Under the pieces are notes generated by a model. It worked only from the letters and a program-made list of their open reading frames with translations, was not told the origin of the DNA and did no database searches. Of a stretch of DNA of 64,000 bases, positions 27,420 through 39,817 are shown piece by piece (the stretch's first letter is position 1; every line of letters begins with the position of its first letter). The stretch is taken from positions 14,146,001-14,210,000 of the forward strand of contig NC_053046.1 of assembly GCF_003473485.1 (NCBI RefSeq), read 5' to 3'. This DNA comes from Medicago truncatula. Its lineage: Eukaryota > Streptophyta > Magnoliopsida > Fabales > Fabaceae. The position numbers were made by a program, and so were the translations under genes.

Positions 27420-29300
27420 GGGTCACTGGAACATAATATTGAGGTTTTGTCCTTGATGCTGGTGTTTTTACCAATATTGTTACCTGATATGATTTTCAAT
27501 GTTATAATTTTTATACTTCTATTAAAAGAGCTCAACTATGACCGAGGTAGTTCAATTGTCAATGTTGTATGTCAAAGGTTGAGTTTACTTACCTCCTTGA
27601 ATAAGACAGTAGTGAGGTCTCCTCCCTTTTAGATTTGTGGGTGTCTGTTTTTCATGTTGCATTTTACTACTGGCAAAGAGTAGCCAATGTCATGTTTGTT
27701 TACGGGTGTTATGGCCACTCTTGATCTCATGTTTGCACTGTACGTGCTTTCTAGAGCACCAAATAGTAGTGACATTGTTGTTAGCTGCATAAACAAAAGA
27801 AGTGCCATGTCAATATGAACGTTTGTTCATGACCTTGACCCTACTGTTGTACTCCATTTGCTCTGATAGACTCCAACTTTACCTTCATTTCATCGGTTCA
27901 ACGACCTAATTGGGATGGAGCAACATGAAGTCTAAACTAGGAACTCACGCTTAGCAATCCGGAGCTAATGGTTGGCCTTGTCCCAAATATTTTAGTGTGA
28001 TTCTTTATTTTTTATGCTTGACTTATCTAACAATTTATGTTGCTAGTTAGTAATACTCGTGCCCAAAAGCCTATATAATCACCAAAATTTACTAATGGTC
28101 TTTGTTGTTGTGCTCAACACACTCAATTGAGCTTAGAGAATAAAACGATTGTTGTTGTGCTCAATAATAGAACTTAGAAAATAAAAGGGATTTGAAAAAA
28201 TTGTGTTTGTTTTGAGAATTTTTTATCACTTAATTTCATAATAATAAGAGTCATTGACATATATGTTTATTTGTTTTACTCAAGCGAATGAGAAGAGTGC
28301 CAATGTTAACAGCCAGTGGAGGTCCAACTCGAAATTTTTCATATATAAACTCCCTTCATTAAGTAACTAATTTAGCATATGTAAAGTGCCCAGAATGTAT
28401 GAAGTAGTAGAACGACAGAGAGATCTTGTGATGAGGAACAAGATTCAACGTTTGTTTTCCTTGTGTAAGTTCAAGATGGCTGGAAACTGGCCTTTGAAGA
28501 CCATTGTCTAAAAATTTCAAACTGTTCTTTGGGTAAATTAAATTAATTGATTTCGTATAGGAGAAAGAAATGAGTTCAAGGGTGTTGGTGGCGTGAAAAT
28601 TGTGACCAGAAATTCTCAATGGTGGCGGTCTTGAGCAAAGAATAAGAAATACTGAGGGAGATGAAAGGAACGGTCTATCGTGGAAGAGAGAATGTAGGTT
28701 TAATATAGTGCATATTGCATAGTAAGCGAGTTTGGAATGTCAGAATAATCAAATGAACGCAAAATCAAACAATATGAATAACATCATATTCAAACTAGAC
28801 CTGGTATTTGCTCATATGTCTTTGATGTTGGTATTTTTAGCAGCCGTGTTCCCTGATAAGATTTTCCCAGTTATAATGTTTTATGTTGGCCACTAACTGT
28901 TTTCAAAGTTGTTTGTGGAAGTTATTAACCCCTTATGGTTGATTGGCTCCAACTTGACCTTTCACAGGTCATCGTCATCGACCCAATTTGGATAGAGCAA
29001 CATGAAGTCTAAGCTAGGAACTCATGCTTAGCAGTCACGACCTAATGGTTGCCTTAGATAACTTTCAACCCCTTGTCACAAATTCTTTATGTGATAAACA
29101 AGTGCTAAAAGATAGTCATGATCCAAGTCAACATATATTTAGGGTGATTTTTTTTTCCTTTCTTGAATTAGCTTGGACAATTTATGTTGTGTCCAGTGCA
29201 CAAAAGCCTATATATTCAACAAAATTTACTAATCTCTTTGTTGATCTTGTGCTCAACACAATCAATAGAGCTTAGAAAATAAAAGGAGTGGAAAAGAATT
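27420..29300 (+). repeat. dispersed repeat family, copies E and F
   Basis: Copy E (about 27420-28200) contains GATATGATTTTCAATGTTAT, GAGCTCAACTATGACCGAGG, CTCCATTTGCTCTGATAGAC and GGATGGAGCAACATGAAGTC. Copy F (about 28800-29300) repeats TTTTTAGCAGCCGTGTTCCC, GGATAGAGCAACATGAAGTC and CAAAAGCCTATATATTCA. Between them (28.24-28.80 kb) is unrelated AT-rich DNA. No coding sequence is supported. Confidence 0.65.
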
Positions 29301-29951
29301 GTTTTTGTTTTGAGAATGTTTAATCGCTTAATTTCGTGAATGGTAGGATTCACCAACATATATGTTTCTAACTTAGGTCATTTGCTCAACTAAAGTGAAT
29401 GAGAAGAGCAGTACTGTATTCTCAGGGCGGTGTTTACTATGTGAGATTATATGTTATGTTTTTTATTTGACAAAGCATGTCCTTACATACATGGTGACCT
29501 CTAGAAGTTACATTTGCCATAAGGAACTCCCTAGTATCTTCATTTGCTTACAGAACAATCTACTGATAACTCTTGACTAAATTCCTAGAGCTAAAAGTAA
29601 AAATCATGGTTCAAATGTTTAGCTTGAATAATATTGTCTACCATCGTTGAAATTTTTAATAGTTTGAATTACTAAATTACGGTGGACCAGTTGTTTAGTC
29701 ATGAAGAAGATCCATCAAAAAACTCATAAAATTAATCATATCATAATTAATTTGCCTCAATCTGAATTTCAATAATGATAATTGATGCTAATCAACATAA
29801 TGCAAATTACAATATGCAATTTCAATTTTAAGGCTCAATTTCCCACAAAAATGTCTCTTAAAAGAACAGAGTATATTTTTCCACAATTCAAATATCACGA
29901 TTTTTTATTTTTTTTTGTCAAGAGATGTTTCTATTTTCTTCTACTTTAATT

Positions 29952-32900
29952 TCATGTCTCTTGTATGTTTTCTTCTTTGGCTTCAACCACTTGTCGGGGT
30001 CCACCCCAATTCCTTATTCTATCTTCAGCTAGGGAGGCCTGCAATTATGTGAAATGTCAAGCATCACATAATAGAATTTTATGCATGTTTGAAAAATACA
30101 TTGACTTGAATTTTGTGAATAAAAATGAATGAATATATTAAATAATCTTTTTACCTCTTTGTTCCAGTTAGTTTTGTAAACCATTATCAAAAGAACACAT
30201 GTCTGCAATATAGTCCCTGACATCATTCCACACCAAATTCCCTGAAAAATATAACAATGACAATTGCTTTCAACAATTTAGAATTATGACGGGGTTATCT
30301 CATTTTCATCATTGTAGTAAATTTCTAAGAAGTAAGAGATATTATAAATTTATAAGACCCTTCAAAAAAAGCAAAAAAAAATAGACATGAAGGGGACAAT
30401 GACTTACCTTGACTCCCAAGTTAACCTTGTAACCTAATATAAGACCCACTGGAATTCCAAATAGGTAGTAGCATGCAATGTTAACATAGGCCACTGCAGC
30501 TTGCCATCCTGCCCCAATGGCCACCCCTGCATAAAATTAAAATTTGCATGAAATTATAATTAGTTTCATATTTTTGTCAATAATTCAAATTTTCCTAGTG
30601 AAGATGAGCTAGATTGATCAACTTGAATATTTTAATCATGGTAACACAAAATTGTGTTACCTGAAAGAACAGGTTGAACATTATTAATGACAACACATAA
30701 TGCCAACAAAGGTGTGAGATCCTTGACTAAATCTTGCACTTCTTTGTCAGTGGTAAAATAGGCAGGGTACTTGTCTCGTGAGATAATCAAAACAAGAGCC
30801 AATAATAATCCGATTAAAATTGACGTAATCACGGCTACCACCAATGAAAATCTTGCTGTTCTTGGGTGAACTGCTCCTAGTTCATTTGAAACTCTCACAC
30901 TGCAAAAATTTAATCCATCGAATTTAACATTTAACATAAGCATGGTTTAGAAAAAATTTCAGATGAATCTTTTATATAATGCAGAAGCAAACCTTACGGC
31001 AACGTTCATTCCTAATGACACCATGACGGTCCAACCCAATATATTCATGCTGCAAAGAAAATTAATAAAAATATGAATATGTGTTTGTTTTTTTTTCTTT
31101 CTCAATTTTCAATGTAGTGAATCCAAATTCTTCTTTGTTGTTACTTACACATTTAAGTACCTTACCAGATAGAGAAGGCATCTACTGAGATTTCTGCATT
31201 CTTGAGATATCCAGCAAACAGAATCAATGCCATAAAGTACCATGTTTCCAAGCTGCATGAAATAAAATGTAGAAATATTTCTTCGTTTTAGCATCGAATA
31301 CAACGGAATGTGTTCATGAAATTTTAGTGGCAAGAACTTGACTTTATAAACTTTAAAATAGATTGCAGGAGTTATTGACTCAAATACTCAAACTTGACTA
31401 TAGCATCATAAAGAAAGATATCAACGAAAAAATTAAGAGTGATGAATGTTTTAGTGTTAAACACTCATTATTCTTTACCATACTTTATTCAGAAAATCTT
31501 ACATTGTCACAAGTATTTAGCACATCACTTTACACTTACACATAAAAACACATATCAATTAATTATTTGAAAAATACATATTGTTTTTAAAAAAAATCTA
31601 TAATTTATCAAATACTATATGTGTGTGTCAAAAGAGAAATGCCTAAATAGTTGTACCTAACTAAGTATTTTTCCTAATTTATTGAAAATTATTAGGCCCG
31701 AATATGGACTTATATAGTTAGGTGAATTGGTGCTTTGGGAGAGGGATATATTAAGGATTGAAGTGGTAAAAGAGGTTGTGAGTTTAACTCTCATCACTGA
31801 CAAACTAACACTAATATTTATTATCAAAATATCTCATCGTAAATGTTAAGAATATATTATTACACATGTGAAAATTAAAAGAGAGATCGAAAGGCATCAC
31901 AACTTTTCCATGTAACAAGTTATGCATAAATTTATACTATAAACCCAAAATGAGGTGAATGACTCTCTATGATCCTGTATGTATGTAAGTATGGCAACGG
32001 TGTGAAGACAAGTTTTTCCTCTCTTATCCTCACCTTTGGATCCTCACGAAAAACACTTGTTTCCAATCAGTGTTGAAATTTGAACCCCGTTCTAACTCCG
32101 ACTTTGAATATTAGAGAAAACTCGCTAACAATCGATCAAAGCGGAATTTCTATGTTAAAGTTGGGACGGAGTCGAATGGGTTCGAGCGGATGCAAATTAT
32201 TTTGCCATGCTTACTTGTATGAGAGTGTGACTTGATTAATCTAAATTTTTCTTTAAAATAAATAAATAAAAGAGTTATGAATTCCCTACATACAGTGAGA
32301 ATATGCGCAATATACTTAGGATATAATTCACAATGTAAAGTTTTCTTACATGATCAAGAAATTGTAATCATATCTATTTTAATAGTCATAGAAATGATAA
32401 TGTGTTACTGGTTGATTGTGTAAACAGTTTTGCACTAACGGTTATCAAAATTAATTTTAAATATTTTCTTTAGTCAGATTGTTTAGTGGTTAGAATTTCA
32501 TCTTAAGATGAATAAATGAAGAATTTGATATAGAACATAACCTCTTTATTGTCTAATATATTATCCTTATCAACTGAGTTATGCTCGGAGGAAAAAGTCT
32601 CAATTATTTGTATGAGTAGTTGAAATATTCTTAAGTAGTTACATATAACCTCACTAACAATCTTGTAAAAAAAAAAAAAAACCTAACAAACAATAATTGA
32701 TCGATAAGTAAAATATTCCTAAGAGATATAAATAGATAGAAAATGGATGTGCAAAATCAAAACTAATTTAAAAATGATAGAAACACCTAACTACTTTTTG
32801 GGTATAAAGAAACACCTAATTAATATAGGGTATGTTTGATGTGTTAAAAAATTAATGACAAGACATGATAATTTTGGATGTATTGAAATTTTTGTCTCTT

Positions 32901-35900
32901 ATTAAATCACGTCACAATTTTTTGTCTTAAATATAAATTATCTAAAATATTAAAATAGTTATTTGTCCACTAAAAATTATATAAAAATTTGTCATGTGTT
33001 ATTCTATCGCGTGTTTGTTTTGTCTAATATTTATTGTTTAACATATCAAACATGTCTGAACATTATACAAAATAATACAAAAACCTTTTAATTTTCAGTT
33101 CAGTTTTGCTCCATTTACTCGGCAAATCCAAACTCTTCAATTTCACACTATATTAATTATTAATGTTTGTGTTTGTTAATTGTCGGTGCATTATGATGAT
33201 ATTAGATATTAAATTAGTTGGCAATCAAATCTAGTAATTTAAAATATAGTTAATTTGTGACATGTTAATTTATCTATTTTTTAAGGATTGTGACATGTTA
33301 ATAGAATTTGAGGGGAAATAAACTATATTTAGTTAGATGCTGTTACCTTATCCCAACTAGTGGTCGGTATAAATTGGGCATCTCAAGACTTTAGAAAGCC
33401 TAAATTTCGTCTGATAAACAATTTAAGAGTAAAGTTTATGATTCACGTTGTAACGTTACTTATTTTAATTAGTGAAAAAAAAAATATGTTAGTGTTTTTT
33501 GTTTCTATAAAATTGAAACAATATGATTATAATCCTTGCATAATTTTTTTTCTTCTTAGGATTCACCCCTATCATTTATGGTTCTCCCACTTTTTTTGAA
33601 AGAGGGTCTTCCACTTGTTTGAATGAGGTTCTCACATTTAAGGTTCTTCCACGCTTTTTTTGAATGAGGTTCTCCCACCTTTAATTTAAGAACCAATGAT
33701 GTGAAATGTTGATGTGTCTAAATAATTGACAAGATTAATTTTTTTGATTATATGATGGTTTTAAATAATATCATCATTAATTAAATAAAATGATTCATTT
33801 CATGTAAAAAAAAATAATCACTTCATTTCCCCTTTATGTTCATTCATCAACTCTGAGATCATTATCCTCACATAAACTTACAACAATCAAATCATAATTC
33901 GACTCTAGAGTGTTTCCCTCTCCAACTCACAAATTCGAGACTCCAAAATTACTAACCCATAACTAATTAGTTCAAGATCCACAATTCAACATATTTTATT
34001 AGCCTTTTGTCCTCTCCAAGTTGCATGGAACATATAATCTTTCAAAATAATTAAATTAAAAAAAATGAAAAGATAGAACCAAAAGACATAAAACTAGTAA
34101 AAATTGTCAAAATTACTAGACCGCATATTGTAACTAAAGTTCAAACCACAAATCTTCTATTTATTGTAAGTTTTTAGTGATGGTTGTCAATTGTCATTTT
34201 ATTTATCTAAAAAACATATTTTTCTGCAAAAATTATCCAAATCTAAAAAGTAAAAACTCGATTGAATAGCTTACAACAACACTATCGATCTTCAATATGA
34301 AAGCAAAAATGATAAACATAAAACATGTTTGATAACTAAAAAAAATTCTAAAAAGGTATCAGATTTCATCTAAGAATTAAAAGTGAGAGAATCTTAAATG
34401 CTAAGAGTATCAAAACAAAAATTTGTCGGTACGTATTGAAATTAGATTACAAAAAGACAAAAAATAACACTATTTTATTTTTTTAAAGACAAAAAGATAA
34501 TAAATTAAAAAACACAAGGATCGGAAAAATACAAGGATAACAATTACAAATACCACACCAGAAACAACTGTGACTCTAAACCATAGTACAAGATAAAAAA
34601 TAAAAATAAAAAATAAAAAACCTATTAGGAAAATATACGTTGATAACAACTCACGTCCTCACTTTTTTTTGGTGGTCGGAATTTGAATTTTAAACCTTAC
34701 CTATATTATACATTATCCATAAAAATTGAGTTAAGTTCAAAACTCACGTTCTCACTGTCACTATTCAAACCATAAAACTACTCCATTATATATTCAAGAA
34801 AAAGAAGTTGCACGAACATCTATGATCTATCTACGGGATTAGGTGAAATTTTATAATTGTTTTTTCTCACCCACCAACCCATTCAATAAAGTAAATGATT
34901 TTGTTTTACAAGAATAAAGTACATGATAGTTAGGTATTATATTTTATTTTCCTAAGAGAGACACAATTATTTATTCTTTTCATTCATTTTATAATTCCAA
35001 ATAAGTAGTATGGTTTTGACCAAAAAAAGATAAGTAGTATGATTTGAAAAACATAATAACACTAGAATAAAATACAGATTTTCTAGCTCAACTGACAAAT
35101 GCCGAAATTGAAAAATCGGACGTCGTGACCCGTATTCCAACCCGAGATCTCATAGTTGTGTTTAAGTTTATTTTCAGTGGATTATCACTTCATCTAAGAC
35201 AAAAAAAGACGGATTTCCATGATATCTATGGTTAGAATAAAATAATTTTAGTTTATGATTTTAGATTTGGATCATCTCCTGCCTTTTTTGTGCAGCCCCC
35301 TCTCCTTTACGGATCCAATGGTTGATTGGTTCATAAATGAACAAAAAACAGCATTAAAGAGAGAGAAAATAGGTGAATAAATAGCTTAGATTATGGCAGG
35401 ACAAACAACATGAAAGAAATGGTTGGAGAGGATCCAAATCCTTGTCACATCACTTTATTTTTTTAAAATACTTTAATACTACATTTTTTAAACCGTCAAT
35501 GTTGATAATTATTTGTTAGTTTAATATTTTTTCTCTCATTAGAGTTTGATTTAGAATTTTTATCCCTTTTGATACTGAACTCAAATCAGTTTTTTTTTTA
35601 CAACTTACAACTCACTCAAATCAGTTTAATCATCTACTACCTTTTAATATTGATAATATAATTAAAAAAATTGTACTTTTTTTGTTCTAAAAAATTAAAT
35701 GCAAATTCATGCACAATAAATACCGGGAAATGAAGAGCTTTGAACCTGAATCGATGTCTCCAATCTCCATCATATTAATTGTCATAACAATTTTTTTTGG
35801 TCAAGCATAACATTTTTTTTATTAGATACAAATAAAACTTATAATTCTATACCGACATTTTAATTAAACTCATGAAAAATTATAAAAAAATTCAAAAGAA

Positions 35901-37484
35901 AAAAAAAAGGAGTTTCAAGTTTTGGAGTTAACTAACCATAGCATCACAGCAGAAGCCAAAGAAAGACGAAAGAATCCCCAAAGGTTCCTAAACGCTTCAA
36001 AAGAAAATCCATTCCAAGCTATACCACATTTCCCACTAAACACATACCCCAATTGAGCCACCACAATGAACCACCATGAGCCATTAAGACTCACCGCAGC
36101 ACCCACCAATCCCCACCCAAATTTAACCATCAGCAACCAACTAAACACCGGATGCAACACCATTGCCACTCCCGATATAACCGCGATGACAATCACCATG
36201 CTTTGCGCTTGTAGAAATTTCGCGACAGGAAAATTCAGCGCGTAAGCAAATAATTGTGGAATCATATATAAAGCGAATGTTCCTGCGGCCTCGGATATTT
36301 CAGTTGTTTGTCCTATGAATTTTAGAATGGATCCGGCGAAGATGTATAAAAGGCATAGTGGAAATGCCATGGAAAATAGTATCACCCATGATCTTTGCAT
36401 GTATATTCCTAACATGTCGAGTTTTCCTGCTCCTACTGCTTGTCCACATAGTGTTTCGAGCGCGCTTCCCATCCCAAGCTGTTTGAAAATCAAATCAAGG
36501 AAGGTGAAGCGAGCTCGAATTTTACATTATTATTACTAACATTTGCGATTAAAAAAAATTATGTTATTTGATACAAAGAAATTTAATCACAAAGTCCACA
36601 AAGCAATAGCTATACAATTTTTATAGAGAGAATCATCATTGAATACTATCTTTGACCGAAATCAAATAACTTTATTTTTACTTGATTGGCTACAAAACAC
36701 TACTATAAAAAAGTTAAAAAAGTATGTGTTTGGTATACAGTTTGCACTCAAGAATCACGTTTAAACACATCTTCCAATACAAATTTTAGCGCAAAAGCTA
36801 AATTCTAGAGATTGTAGCTTATGTGCAAACGGCTTTTTTTTTCAATTCCAACAAACACAGCAAAAGAACGAGAATAATTGAGAGAAAAATTATGAAATCC
36901 TTTTCCAAAGTAGTGACAAAAAAAATGATTGAGGAACTTTTTTCTTCAAATTTTCTTTGCTAATTTTTCTTCTTCTAATCTTTTCCTATTTTCTCTTCTA
37001 TGATACTACATGCTAGAAACAATCATATATTGACGCTTTCTCGCAATAAACATTTTTTCTTGAAAAACTCAAACGATGAAGAAGAGAATATATATACTCA
37101 ATGTAAAAAAACTATTAGCGGTTTTGCGTTTGGATTTTATTATTTTACCATCAAGCCAAAGGAGAAGCCAGCGATGAGGGAGTTTTCGACGGAGACAGCA
37201 GCGAGATCGATGGTACTAACATGACCGGCGAAGATTTGAGTGACAGCTCCAAGGGAATATTTGGAGACGAAGGAGAAGATGGCAGGCCCAGCAAGGTACC
37301 ACAGCTTCTTCGACTCAACGATGAATTGTTTGAAGAAGTCTTTGGGGCTTGTGATCAAGTCCATGTCGGGGGCTGCAGCCGTGAATATTGCGGTGTTAGA
37401 TGGTGGTGAGGGAAAGTTTGTGTTGATTCCATGGCGTTGTTCTTTTGGTTTAGGTGTGAGCAGTGGCTGTGTTGAGTCGTCCAT
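29952..37484 (-). CDS. MATE (DTX) efflux transporter
   Basis: Complete multidrug and toxic compound extrusion protein, 517 aa. Exons: 37484-37149, 36478-35937, 31252-31166, 31049-30993, 30899-30661, 30526-30408, 30241-30155 and 30038-29952; all GT-AG, total 1554 bases, frame open throughout. Motifs include LGMGSALETLCGQAVGAGK and MLGIYMQRSW after helix 2, LQAQSMVIV, SVRVSNELGAVHPRTARF, QPVLSGVAIGAGWQAAVAYV, CYYLFGIPVGLILGY and LGVKGIWCGMMSGT, all hallmarks of plant DTX proteins with about 12 helices. The soluble N-terminus (MDDSTQPLLTPKPKE) has a Leu-Leu that could serve as a vacuolar sorting signal (inference). MATE proteins export organic cations, flavonoids, hormones or citrate in exchange for H+ or Na+; the substrate cannot be read. 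Intron 2 is 4.7 kb. Confidence 0.95.
31253..35936 (-). other. 4.7-kb second intron of the MATE gene
   Basis: Very AT-rich, with no recognisable protein domain on either strand. It holds short repeat traces: a possible tRNA-like or SINE-like piece at about 31.72-31.83 kb (GGTTGTGAGTTTAACTCTCA near a Pol III B-box), another at about 35.08-35.16 kb, and the repeated 'aaggttcttcc/aatgaggttctccca' phrases at 33.57-33.69 kb. The size relative to the other introns (about 100-200 bases) suggests accumulated insertions, now decayed. Confidence 0.6.
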
Positions 37485-37856
37485 GAATGTTGCACAAGAA
37501 GGAAGAGAGTTTGGTGCTTATAAAAACTTGGTAGAAATGTAGAATAGATTGCAGTGCATATATATTACATATGTATGTTACAGGGAAATTAAGAGAAAGT
37601 AAAAATATAATGTGCGTATGTGAGAGAAAATTGTCATAAAAATTATAAGAAAATGATATTAATAAAATTGTCACAGAAATTAACGAGAAAATGACATTAA
37701 AAAACTAGTTTTAATTAAATAAAAAAACTTTTTCTTAGGAAGCATATTTTTTTACGAGTATAATTTTAGAATCTAATGACGTGGGATTCTTAGCAAAACT
37801 TTTTTATTTTATTTAAGAAAAGCAAACTTTTGTTAATAAATGTTACCAGCGTTCAA

Positions 37857-37925
37857 TATAAAATAAGGTCACATGGTACATTATTAGTTAATAGCATTAA
37901 AGTATAAAATAAGGTCACATGGTAC
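37857..37925 (+). repeat. 23-bp direct repeat
   Basis: The block beginning TATAAAATAAGGTCACATGG occurs at 37857-37879 and 37903-37925. It may be the trace of an excised insertion or slippage. The surrounding stretch from 37485 to 38540 is AT-rich, contains the MATE promoter at its left edge, and shows no gene. Confidence 0.8.
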
Positions 37926-38536
37926 TGCGACCCCAATACTTAAAAATTTGCAAGTCTTGGTCTGGTTTATGACCTTTTGTAAGCTTTTTTTTTTATTTGG
38001 CTTATTTAAAAGGTTGGCCTCACATGAAAGCTTATTATAGACCTACTACATATTAAAATCATTAAATAATCTATATTATTTACTTATAAACAAGCTATAT
38101 CGACCTTAAAAAATATTTCACTGCAAGACTTGTCTATCACTATAAGGCCTTAAAAGTCTATTTCATTATAAGGTCTTAAAGCCAATTTAAAAAGTCAATT
38201 ATTTTAGCTGTTTCTTTTTTCTTTTTAAGGAAGAGTTTGCTTCTTGATTGGTATGTTTAATATAAATAATTTTTTTTTTAATAATATGCATAAACATATC
38301 AGTCTATCAAACTAATTTGTAGGCTTTTTTTGATTGTCTAAATTTAACCTATTTATTTAAATAAACTTTTTAATAAATAGACCAAACCTAAACAAATCTG
38401 ACCTGTTCCAAACCCTTGTACATATGTTTTACCTTTGTAATTTCCTAAAGCAAAACCATTGCCATTATCGGTAATAGCTAAAAGACGGTCATTTCCACAA
38501 TTTACTATAAAGTGATAGCTAAAAGATTTGTACCAA

Positions 38537-38544
<8 letters not shown>

Positions 38545-38567
<23 letters not shown>
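38545..38567. repeat. (AT)n microsatellite
   Basis: About 23 bases of alternating AT following an A-run. Confidence 0.85.
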
Positions 38568-38568
<1 letters not shown>

Positions 38569-38678
38569 CATTAATTTTGGTCAAAAAATTTTGTAATAAA
38601 AAGTAGTTTACATTTATTGTTTTTGACTACCTTTCTATACAAAATTACACAATTAGTCATTTATCTCAATTTCATATA

Positions 38679-38823
38679 CTCCTTCCGTTTGAAAATATAA
38701 GCAAAATTTACATTTTAAATTCATTCATTTAATGATGTATGTGGTCCATATTATAAACTACATACATCATTAAATGAATGAACCTAAAAAGTGAATTTTG
38801 CTTATATTTTAAAACGGAGAGAG
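38679..38823. mobile_element. Stowaway-type MITE
   Basis: A 145-base palindrome with ends CTCCTTCCGTTTGAAAATAT and (reverse complement of the right end) CTCTCTCCGTTTTAAAATAT, inner arms attcattcatttaatgatgtatg and complement, and TA on both sides (38677-38678, 38824-38825). These are the ends and TA target of Tc1/mariner-derived Stowaway MITEs. Confidence 0.85.
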
Positions 38824-39300
38824 TAACACTTTCGTCCTTTATTTTTTTTGTCTTGATTTAGTCCTTTATGTTATAAAATGACAATATCTTATTATTTTTT
38901 ATGAGATTTTTCAACGAAATTTGAGTTTTTAAGGTTTGTATGATGAAGATTTGAGTTTGTTTATGAGTTTGATGAATTTTTTTGGAGTTTTTGATTTTTT
39001 TTGTACAGACATTTTATGTTCTCGCCCATTTGCTTTCTAAACTTTATATATGTATCGTTTGGATGTATTTGACTATCTTCATTGTTATTCTTGACCTCAA
39101 ATCGTGGGTGTGGGGAATGTCACAACTCTTGATCAAATGTATTATTTTTGCTTTTGAAGAATGAAGTTATTTCACCATCACTTTTTAAATTTTGTCAAAT
39201 TGTCTTTGAAAATAAGTGGAGTGTTTGGACTTTGTAACATAGCCCTGCACATATCATCCTTGATACTTTTCTATTAAATATTTTTTGAGTAAAATTAAAA
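38824..39300. other. intergenic stretch, no gene seen
   Basis: AT-rich; begins with a 'cgtcctttattttt..gatttagtcctttatg' phrase typical of repeat debris. Nothing else is supported. Confidence 0.35.
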
Positions 39301-39817
39301 TTAATACATTTCATTAATAATTATAGAGTACAAATCATGTGGTACAATATAATAGATATGAGAACTAGGATGAGATAAGGATGCTCTAACTATCCTATGT
39401 GCAACTCTATTTGCTTGCTTTCGAATGAACGACACTACAAAGTCGAAATTGGTTGCCAAGAGACCCCTACACTGAGCTATCAGGCCCCCGAGCTCATTGT
39501 GGATTGTTGAAGAAGAGCTTATGGCTTCTGCAAGCGACTTGTTGTCCTTTTCAAACATAACATTGTGGAAACCGATCGTGAAATAACCGTGTTGATTGCT
39601 TCAAAAAAATGTGATAGCTTATGCTTCTAGGACAAATATATAGGTGTGTAGGTGGGCAGATTTTCCCATCAAGAAGTGGCCCACAGAGTTCCAGAAGCAC
39701 ATTCCATATCCTAATGTGTTATTGTGGAATATTATGGTGTCTACATTACATTTGATCACACCAGCTGATGGTGTTAACCAAGAGGTAGGATACTCCACAT
39801 TCAGAACATAGGGTTTT
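39301..39817 (-). pseudogene. LINE RNase H domain remnant
   Basis: Minus strand, two frames: WLTPSAGVIKCNVDTIIFHN followed by GYGMCFWNSVGHFLMGKSAH (39817-39619) and, after a frame change near 39600, EAISSSSTIHNELGGLIAQC with NFDFVVSFIRKQANRVAHRI (39558-39304). Order and motifs match the RNase H of plant LINE proteins (KCNVDAA..., DxxxV, RQANRVAH). It is the downstream half of the LINE whose upstream half lies at 41.50-42.23 kb on the same strand. Confidence 0.8.

Noticed and set aside
28560..28740. Receptor-kinase-like phrase (LSWKRECRFNIVHIA) on the plus strand
   Set aside because: Only about 15 residues with a stop right after and no kinase motif nearby; could be chance.
31718..31835. SINE in the MATE intron with a B-box-like GGTTGTGAGTTTAACTCTCA
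   Set aside because: No A-box at the right distance, no A tail and no target duplication; kept only as a trace in the intron description.
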